Assembly (NCBI GenBank): GCA_002478115.1
Contig: DLMH01000160.1
Span: 1 to 39,427, forward strand
Length of the DNA: 39,427 nt
Origin: Candidatus Acidiferrum typicum
GTDB lineage: Bacteria > Acidobacteriota > Terriglobia > Acidiferrales > UBA7541
Reading direction: 5' to 3'
Position numbers and translations under genes: made by a program. The notes under the pieces are model-generated. The model had not been told where the DNA came from, made no database searches, and saw only the letters and a program-made list of their open reading frames with translations. Position 1 is the first letter of the stretch. Each line of letters begins with the position of its first letter. This document shows positions 35,101-39,427 of the stretch, one piece after another.

Positions 35101-35223
35101 CGTCACCTGGCCATGGATAGAAGCGCTTGGGGATTGCGCGGCCAGTTCACCAGCGGCGCAGCAAAACAGGAGGCCCGCGAAGCAAGCGAGGAATTCAGCT
35201 TTTTTCCAAAATCGAGAAATCAT
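32182..35223 (-). CDS. TonB-dependent receptor, Oar-like, with Gly-rich barrel insert
   Basis: 1013 residues. Signal segment MISRFWKKAEFLACFAGLLF then AAGELAAQ, a CarboxypepD_reg-like domain (~40-120; SIHGQVTDPSGAAVTEVTVL), a plug (~130-240) and a beta barrel ending RRLDLQVTFTF. A very glycine-rich segment near residues 905-950 (GGGGGPMGGG, then RPGGGGPRGGPGGGRGG) interrupts one barrel loop. It is smaller than the first receptor and shares only the architecture. The frame is open to 35304, overlapping the DUF5666 gene; ATG 35223 removes the overlap and begins the signal. The DUF5666 protein lies 46 bases upstream, so they are probably co-transcribed. Confidence 0.9.
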   Translation of the reverse strand: MISRFWKKAEFLACFAGLLFCCAAGELAAQSPSASIHGQVTDPSGAAVTEVTVLLTTPSGGSMDTVSNKEGFYEFKDLAPGNYEIKAVAKGFALFDKSGIALAADQSLRVNIPLTLEMQQEKVLVNDTTTQVDVNPSNNANTIVLQGKDLEALSDDPDELESELQALAGPSAGPNGGQIYIDGFTAGQLPPKASIREIRINQNPFSSEYDRLGYGRVEIFTKPGTDTLHGQFMISGNDAAFNARNPFEILPPNIAAPGYHSEQFSGNIGGAINKKASFFFNIEQRDIQALNIVSGQVVCGDQVLLIPCPSSDAQYSIIPYSAAVANPQTRTNLSPRIDYQLTPTNTLTARYQFWRDSESNDGVGQFNLAEVGTNSLSTEHTLQVTDTQTININTINEIRFQYVHGSDLTTPVNTAISVNVGGAFNGNGSGGGNISDTQNRYEVQDIIYKNFRKHAVKFGGRLRSTADNNSTQSNFVGQYVFGSRPNPDTTCVPSAANNNCIITPIEAYQITECVLANSTSSACPQNPGGLSLYALGGGANFYTQTTGTPGATVTLVDAGLFVQDDWKVRRNITVSYGLRFETQNHFSDTHDFAPRLGVAWGIGGNAKNPPKTVLRAGFGMFYDRFAYGLELQQLRYNVNGSLQNEYQLTNPQFFLPPTPPGITSTTASTNVYKNNPSLHAPYTIQTGVTLERQLTKTANLAVTYLNSRGVHEFYTDNLNPVDPTTGQRVNYPEAGNIFQYQSEGIFKQNQLIVNGSIRMGAKLSLFGYYTLNYADSDTSGAGTFPSIPGDLQEDYGRASYDIRHRLFVGGTIGLPRGFRLSPFLIASSGIPFNITTGTDPYQNQNDQYNLRPTFATCTPAIQTKFGCFVIPTAGDLADLATYTPIPVNYGDGPGRFSLNLRLSKTFGFGPVLEGASGGGGGPMGGGTFGRPGGGGPRGGPGGGRGGPDAGATNRRYAVTFSVNARNVFNNVNLATPIGNLGSPLFGESNGLTGRPFSDSTSNRRLDLQVTFTF

Positions 35224-35269
35224 CCGGGGTGTCGTTCCCTTTCTAATGATTGATGGTGCTTGCCGGGCA

Positions 35270-36550
35270 TCACGGCGTGCCGGCGGCAGCGGCGTCGCCG
35301 CCACCGTTGTTCAGGCTCCACGGCGAAAGGATCGAGGCAGCCTGCGCTTGCGGTGAAGCTTGCAGGATGGGCTCAACGCCTCCCAAAACCGTGATGGCCG
35401 TCGTCTTCGATGCGTCATGATCGGCAGTTGCCACGATCATGACCGCATCGCCTTTCTGAAAATCCGCCAAGGAATTCGCGGGGAGCCGGCTGAGCATCTG
35501 CTGGAGATCACCGCTGCCCGCGCGTCCTGCGCCATTCATTCCGCCACCGAAGCCGCCGCTCCCACCTGCGCCCATTCCCGGTTGTACTTGCGGGGCGGGT
35601 GCAGTGGAAGGAGCTGAAGGTGCCGCGCCCGGTTTCGCCGCGCCGCCGGGGCCCGAAGCGTCTGCAGAGGCGCCCTTCAAGCCTATGGCGATGCGCTGCG
35701 CCATGGGTTGCGGCAATTTGCGAAGTTGCGAATCCGCGAGGAGCTTCACCTCAACATTTTTCTTTGTGGCGAGATCATTGACCGTGAACGAGCCCCCTGC
35801 GCCATCGATGGACACAATCATGCCGGCGATGTTGCGGAACGCGCCGGAGACGATTTCTTCGGCCGTGAATTCGGAGCCATCGGCGCTGCGCGTGCCGCGA
35901 GCGCGCAATTGATCGCCGGTCTTGATTTCGGCGAGGGTGCTGGGCTTGGCATCGTCGAATTTGACGGAGCCCGGGGCATACCGGCGCAGGATCGTGGTGG
36001 AAGCGGCGTGAATGGCGATGTCCTTGTTGCCCGTGGCCGTCGTCGTGCCAATCGTGATTACACCGGAGGAGGCATCCACCGAGCGCACCAGACCCCCAAT
36101 GCCGTGGCGTTGCCATTCTTCGCGCTCGTGGGATTGTTTTTCGGCGATGTCGGTTTTCTTCATGGCCACCACGGACGAGGCCACCATGGAGTTGGGATCA
36201 TCGCCGGGCTTGCCGCGAACCAGTATGCGATCTCCCGCTTGAAGATCGGCGAATTGCAACGGAGCGGCTTCCTTCAAGTCTTTGGAGCCCGGGGGCACGC
36301 GAAGAAGTTTGGCGTCCGCGGATACAACAACCTTTATTTCAGCGCCGGCGTCCGTGGTCAAAGTGAGGGTGTTGCCAGAAATAGTTTTGATGGTGCCCAG
36401 GGCCGGCGGTGATTTGGGCGCGGGTGTTGCCGGCGCTCCCTGTCCCGCGCGAACGGAAAAAGAAGAGGCCCCAATCAGGCAAAAGCTGAGCACGACGCCA
36501 CACAAACGCCAGTTCTTCGGACGGACTCTGCTCACAACTACTGTTCCCAT
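35270..36550 (-). CDS. Exported DUF5666-repeat protein
   Basis: 426 residues. Signal segment (MGTVVVSRVRPKNWRLCGVV, continuing LSFCLIGASSFSVRA), then three DUF5666-like beta-rich repeats, each pairing a GTI/GLV-type strand with a GDQLRARG or GDRILVRG strand (~50-130, 155-230 and 240-300). A Pro/Ala/Gly-rich linker follows, then a last repeat (KGDAVMIVATADHD). Role unknown; it is placed outside the cytoplasm. GAGGAG lies 6-9 bases before the ATG at 36550, which fixes the start. It leads the operon with the second receptor. Confidence 0.82.
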   Translation of the reverse strand: MGTVVVSRVRPKNWRLCGVVLSFCLIGASSFSVRAGQGAPATPAPKSPPALGTIKTISGNTLTLTTDAGAEIKVVVSADAKLLRVPPGSKDLKEAAPLQFADLQAGDRILVRGKPGDDPNSMVASSVVAMKKTDIAEKQSHEREEWQRHGIGGLVRSVDASSGVITIGTTTATGNKDIAIHAASTTILRRYAPGSVKFDDAKPSTLAEIKTGDQLRARGTRSADGSEFTAEEIVSGAFRNIAGMIVSIDGAGGSFTVNDLATKKNVEVKLLADSQLRKLPQPMAQRIAIGLKGASADASGPGGAAKPGAAPSAPSTAPAPQVQPGMGAGGSGGFGGGMNGAGRAGSGDLQQMLSRLPANSLADFQKGDAVMIVATADHDASKTTAITVLGGVEPILQASPQAQAASILSPWSLNNGGGDAAAAGTP

Positions 36551-36863
36551 CGAACTCTCCTCAAGTTCCCCTAAGGCGGTGGGAGCGCCAAGCGAAATCG
36601 CAGGCACACTTCCAACGGCATCCTGGAGCGAGGCTCATCCACTTAGACGCTCCGAAGGGGAGGATGCGTTACATCCATTTTACACAACATCACCGGGAGC
36701 AGGTGCGGAGCACACAATCCGCAGTCGCTGGCACAAAAAGGAAATCCCGTTTAGACAAAGTCTGGATTACGAATGTATGCGCCACCCAAGGGAGGCGGCC
36801 GGGCTTATACTTGCGGATGGCCGGGAAGGCACAATCGAGATTACGGCCTATAGGAGACTGGAC
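36551..36863. other. Divergent intergenic region, DUF5666 / CBM9-like gene
   Basis: 313 bases without a gene. A TATACT is present at 36806-36811 on the plus strand, 53 bases before the CBM9-like ATG, with no fair -35 at the right distance. No palindrome stands out. Confidence 0.35.
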
Positions 36864-37814
36864 ATGAAGAAGACGACACTCTTGGGGGCCGCGCTCGCAC
36901 TCCTGTTGGCATCGCCGGGCAAAAGTTCGTGTCAGAGCGCGGCCTCGGAGCCGCCCCAGGCCGATGGGAAGGCTGCTGCCGCACACTACGCTTGCTCGGA
37001 GTCCGACATCGCGCACTACACGGCACGCCGGGCCACAGGCCCCATCCGCGTGGATGGATTGCTCGACGAGCCCGACTGGCAAAAAGCGGAAAAGTCGCCG
37101 CGCTTCGTGGATATGGCCACGGGCGAGCCCGCCATTTACGGCACGCGGGCCGCGGTACTCTGGGACGACGAGAATCTCTATATCGGTTTCTGGATCGAGG
37201 AGCCCTTTGTTCAGGCCAAGCTCACCGAAAAAAACTCGCTGATCTTCAACGAGAATGACGCCGAAGTGTTCATCGACGGCGGCGATACTTATTACGAATT
37301 CGAAACCAACGCTCGCGGCACGACGTATCAGATGTTCTACATCTGGCGCGACGCTTACAAGAAAGGCGGACGCTTTGACGTGCCGGAGTTCGACCCGGTT
37401 AAGAACAACGCCATGACGTTCGGCGGCGACTACGACCGCCAGGCGCCCACCTTCTGGAAAGGGACGAATCCACGCGGGCTTCGCTGGGTGTACTTCGGCC
37501 GGGGTTTCCCCGGGCTCGAGAGCGCCACGCACGTGGACGGCACGCTCAACGACAACTCCGACGTTGACAAGGGTTGGACCGTCGAGTTGGCGTTTCCGTG
37601 GAAGGACGCCAAGTGGCTGGCTGGAGACCGGCCCTTGCCCCCCAAGGAGGGTGACACCTGGAAGATTTTCTTCGGGCGCTTCGAGTTGCTCCGCGTCGCG
37701 GGCGCCGAAGTCCAGCCCCACCCAGGCTGGGCGTGGAACCGCCACGGCGTTTACGACACCCACCTCCCCCAGTGCTGGACCGCCGTGCAGTTTTCCACCC
37801 GTCCGGTGCAATAG
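36864..37814 (+). CDS. Exported CBM9-like (carbohydrate-binding family 9 fold) protein
   Basis: 316 residues from ATG 36864, 9 bases after AGGAG. Signal peptide MKKTTLLGAALALLLASPGK, then a short spacer with a cysteine pair and a CBM9-like beta-sandwich (~55-310): IRVDGLLDEPDWQKAEKSPRF, AAVLWDDENLYIGFWIEEP, and the C-terminal WTVELAFPWKDAKW. CBM9 folds bind sugars at reducing ends in xylanases, but many free-standing bacterial copies have no known ligand. The frame is open to 36282, which runs into the antisense of the DUF5666 gene and has no coding meaning. No neighbour explains its substrate. Confidence 0.87.
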   Translation: MKKTTLLGAALALLLASPGKSSCQSAASEPPQADGKAAAAHYACSESDIAHYTARRATGPIRVDGLLDEPDWQKAEKSPRFVDMATGEPAIYGTRAAVLWDDENLYIGFWIEEPFVQAKLTEKNSLIFNENDAEVFIDGGDTYYEFETNARGTTYQMFYIWRDAYKKGGRFDVPEFDPVKNNAMTFGGDYDRQAPTFWKGTNPRGLRWVYFGRGFPGLESATHVDGTLNDNSDVDKGWTVELAFPWKDAKWLAGDRPLPPKEGDTWKIFFGRFELLRVAGAEVQPHPGWAWNRHGVYDTHLPQCWTAVQFSTRPVQ

Positions 37815-37927
37815 CCTGGGACTCTTGCGTTTCCTTGCCTTTCGGCGCGGCTGAAGAGGCAACTGGCGGGCGGCATCGTCAGGTTAAGCATACCACCTTT
37901 ATAGCTGTATGAAGCGTTATGATGCAG

Positions 37928-37969
37928 TGGGTGCCCCACCCTCGTGGTGGGAGGGTGGGTCTTGGGGTT
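37928..37969 (+). repeat. Left REP flanking the RAYT gene
   Basis: Begins TGGGTGCCCCACCCTCGT and ends CTTGGGGTT. The inverted copy at 38522-38563 matches it at 39 of 42 positions. Each copy can fold by itself: CCACCCTC pairs with GAGGGTGG. It ends 4 bases before the transposase ATG, so it overlaps the place where a ribosome site should be. Confidence 0.85.
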
Positions 37970-37973
37970 TCCG

Positions 37974-38507
37974 ATGCCCAAAGGATTGAAGCGCTACTAC
38001 GGCCGCGGCCATCTGCACTTTCTTACATTTAGTTGTTATCGTCGTTTGCCGCTGCTGGCAACGGTGCATGCACGGCAACTGTTTCTGTGGGAGCTTGCGC
38101 GGGTTCGCGCGGAGTATGGGTTTTTGCTGGTGGGCTATGTGGTGATGCCGGAGCATGTACATTTGTTGATCAGCGAGCCGAAGAAAGGGACGCCTTCAAC
38201 GGTGCTGCAGATGCTGAAACAGCGCGTGTCGCAAAAGATGCGCAAGAAGCGGCGAAACGCATGCGAGAAACAATTGCGGCTGGCATTTCCGGAGCCGGGG
38301 GAAAACTCGCGTTGCTTCTGGCAGCCGCGGTTTTATGATTTCAATGTGTACACAAATGGGAAGAAACGAGAGAAGTTGGAGTACATGCACAGCAACCCGG
38401 TGACGCGGGGATTGGTGAAACATCCGAAGGATTGGCCTTGGAGCAGTTGGTGGTTCTACACAAAGGGTGAGCCGGAGCTGGTTGGAATCGACATCGTCCC
38501 AGAGTAA
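37974..38507 (+). CDS. REP-associated tyrosine transposase (RAYT, Y1/IS200-like)
   Basis: 177 residues. HUH nuclease core: His61 and His63 in VVMPEHVHLLISEP, with RFYDFNVYTN (~119-128) supplying tyrosine candidates Tyr121 and Tyr126, and the family hallmark YMHSNPVTRGLVKHPKDWPW (~137-156). RAYTs cut and move REP hairpins as single strands and generally persist as single-copy chromosomal genes. Two inverted REPs bracket this copy. The frame is open to 37944, within the REP; ATG 37974 is taken because it removes that overlap. The gene looks intact. Confidence 0.9.
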   Translation: MPKGLKRYYGRGHLHFLTFSCYRRLPLLATVHARQLFLWELARVRAEYGFLLVGYVVMPEHVHLLISEPKKGTPSTVLQMLKQRVSQKMRKKRRNACEKQLRLAFPEPGENSRCFWQPRFYDFNVYTNGKKREKLEYMHSNPVTRGLVKHPKDWPWSSWWFYTKGEPELVGIDIVPE

Positions 38508-38521
38508 GAGTAGGAAAAGAG

Positions 38522-38563
38522 AACCCCAAGCCCCACCCTCACACTACGAGGGTGGGGCACCCA
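38522..38563 (-). repeat. Right REP flanking the RAYT gene, inverted
   Basis: Begins AACCCCAAGCCCCACCCTC and ends GAGGGTGGGGCACCCA. It is the reverse complement of the left REP with three mismatches, as expected of a REP-RAYT-REP unit. Confidence 0.85.
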
Positions 38564-38701
38564 GAGCTGTCTTCGCACTTATGGCCCGGGCCACCCGCCA
38601 CCTTTCGTTAGTTGGCCGTAGGTGCCGCGCCATCATCGGGAGCCAGTCAGTTATCCTTATCCCTTTAGGCCGCATGCCTAGACATAAATCTAAAATCGTT
38701 C

Positions 38702-39181
38702 CTATTTGGCGCTGCGCGGAGCTGGTACGCTCTTGCCCAGAGCGGTCGCCAGAGCGATTTGGTGGTCCTGTTCTTCGACCAAGATCTCGCGAATTTGTTC
38801 GCCCATGGCATATTCCGTCAACTCCTCGCATTGCAGAACGCGCTCGCGATAGTTTCGAATCGTTTCAGTTTCGTTTTCGAGATCAAACTGCAACATCTGT
38901 TCGGCCTTTTCCGACGTCCGGACGGTCTTGGGTTCAACGGTCGGCATACCTCCAAGATAGTCAATCTGCTTGGCAATGATTAGTGCGTGGCTCAGTTCTT
39001 GTGCCGCGTGCTTCACAAGTTCGCCTGCGATGTTCATGAACTCAGCACCCTTTAACACCTGTGAATAGACGACGTAAGCGATGATCGCCTGATATTCGCG
39101 TGCCAGGTCTTGATTCAACAACTCAATAAGTTCCGAACGAGAGACTTTCTTAACAGCTACAGAAGCCGTTTCATCTTTCAA
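38702..39181 (-). CDS. Bacterioferritin-like ferritin-fold protein
   Basis: 159 residues. A four-helix ferritin-like protein with a full di-iron site at bacterioferritin spacing: Glu29, Glu62-x-x-His65 in QELSH, Glu104 and Glu137-x-x-His140 in EEQDH. Intervals 29-62 and 104-137 are both 33 residues, as in Bfr (18-51 and 94-127). The haem-ligand Met of Bfr is not evident, so haem binding is uncertain; iron storage or redox buffering is likely. Start TTG at 39181 with GGAGG 8 bases upstream (complement of 39190-39194); no ATG competes. Confidence 0.85.
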   Translation of the reverse strand: MKDETASVAVKKVSRSELIELLNQDLAREYQAIIAYVVYSQVLKGAEFMNIAGELVKHAAQELSHALIIAKQIDYLGGMPTVEPKTVRTSEKAEQMLQFDLENETETIRNYRERVLQCEELTEYAMGEQIREILVEEQDHQIALATALGKSVPAPRSAK

Positions 39182-39189
39182 GGCGCTTT

Positions 39190-39194
39190 CCTCC
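39190..39194 (-). promoter_or_regulatory. Ribosome binding site of the ferritin-like gene
   Basis: GGAGG on the minus strand, 8 bases before the TTG at 39181. It supports the rare start codon. Confidence 0.65.
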
Positions 39195-39427
39195 AGGATA
39201 AAGTATTGGAATTGATGTTATTTATGGCCTGATCTTCCGGTTCTTTATGTGTACTACCAGACTGACTCTCATCCTATCCAGAGTATCCGAAATAAACTGT
39301 TCAAAAAAGAACAGCCAGACACCTTCACCACTTGCGCACACATAGCTCCTGGGAACGACGGCTCGGAACAGTGCATCTCGGGCGCGGCGGGTGGAGCACC
39401 TTTCGCTAAACATAGCGTCTTAAGTGA

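Noticed and set aside
36282..36863. N-terminal extension of the CBM9-like protein
   Set aside because: The extension is antisense to the DUF5666 gene; the signal peptide and AGGAG place the start at 36864.
39222..39413. A 63-codon frame at the right edge
   Set aside because: No ribosome site, no domain and unusual composition; the stretch more likely holds the ferritin-like gene's promoter, though I see no clear hexamers.

Overview
The window looks like a chromosomal segment of an Acidobacteriota genome. This rests on gene content only: two large Oar-type TonB-dependent receptors with N-terminal carboxypeptidase-regulatory-like domains, a winged-helix/TolB-propeller fusion protein, DUF5666 and DUF4337 proteins, a REP-associated tyrosine transposase (RAYT), and GC-rich DNA with dispersed short hairpin repeats. 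No rRNA or tRNA gene was recognised, so placement below phylum is not attempted.

Layout. 1-5.6 kb: winged-helix/TolB membrane regulator (-), a one-haem cytochrome c (+), a damaged junction carrying a signal-peptide remnant and a zinc-finger (ZAS) fragment, a small Tat-exported protein and an amidase (+). 5.6-9.6 kb: a PAS/GAF hybrid histidine kinase (-) and a divergent YetF/DUF421 membrane protein (+), bounded on both sides by gene-free blocks of REP-like repeats. 9.6-16.4 kb: a tightly packed minus-strand operon, transcribed CcsA/HemX-like protein - hemA - hemC - hemD - hemB - hemL - DUF4337. 16.4-20.2 kb: a remnant of a Tricorn-type protease gene and a large TonB-dependent receptor (-). 20.5-24.5 kb: hemE - hemN - hemY-type protoporphyrinogen oxidase (+). 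24.5-31.8 kb: acyl-CoA thioesterase (-), then GT39-like glycosyltransferase, TPR protein, membrane protein, LON-domain protein, MoxR-type AAA ATPase, VWA protein and a peroxiredoxin-like protein (all +). 31.8-36.6 kb: a palindromic repeat element, a small basic ORF, a second TonB-dependent receptor and its upstream DUF5666 protein (-). 36.9-39.4 kb: CBM9-like exported protein (+), a RAYT flanked by inverted REP copies, and a bacterioferritin-like protein (-).

Functional reading. The centre encodes every step from glutamyl-tRNA to protoporphyrin IX by the C5 route (HemA, HemL, HemB, HemC, HemD, HemE, HemN, HemY), but no ferrochelatase was found. The two halves of the pathway are divergent and separated by a TonB-dependent receptor and a 347-bp intergenic region that contains a good imperfect palindrome. 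The haem-consuming or iron-linked products nearby (cytochrome c, CcsA/HemX-like protein, bacterioferritin-like protein) fit an iron/haem theme, although only the operon members are physically linked. The AAA-VWA pair is a recognisable MoxR/VWA type with an altered Walker B and a three-cysteine cluster; its target is unknown. The most interesting non-coding signals are the RAYT with its inverted REPs, a hairpin family with compensatory base changes, and the hemE/receptor palindrome.
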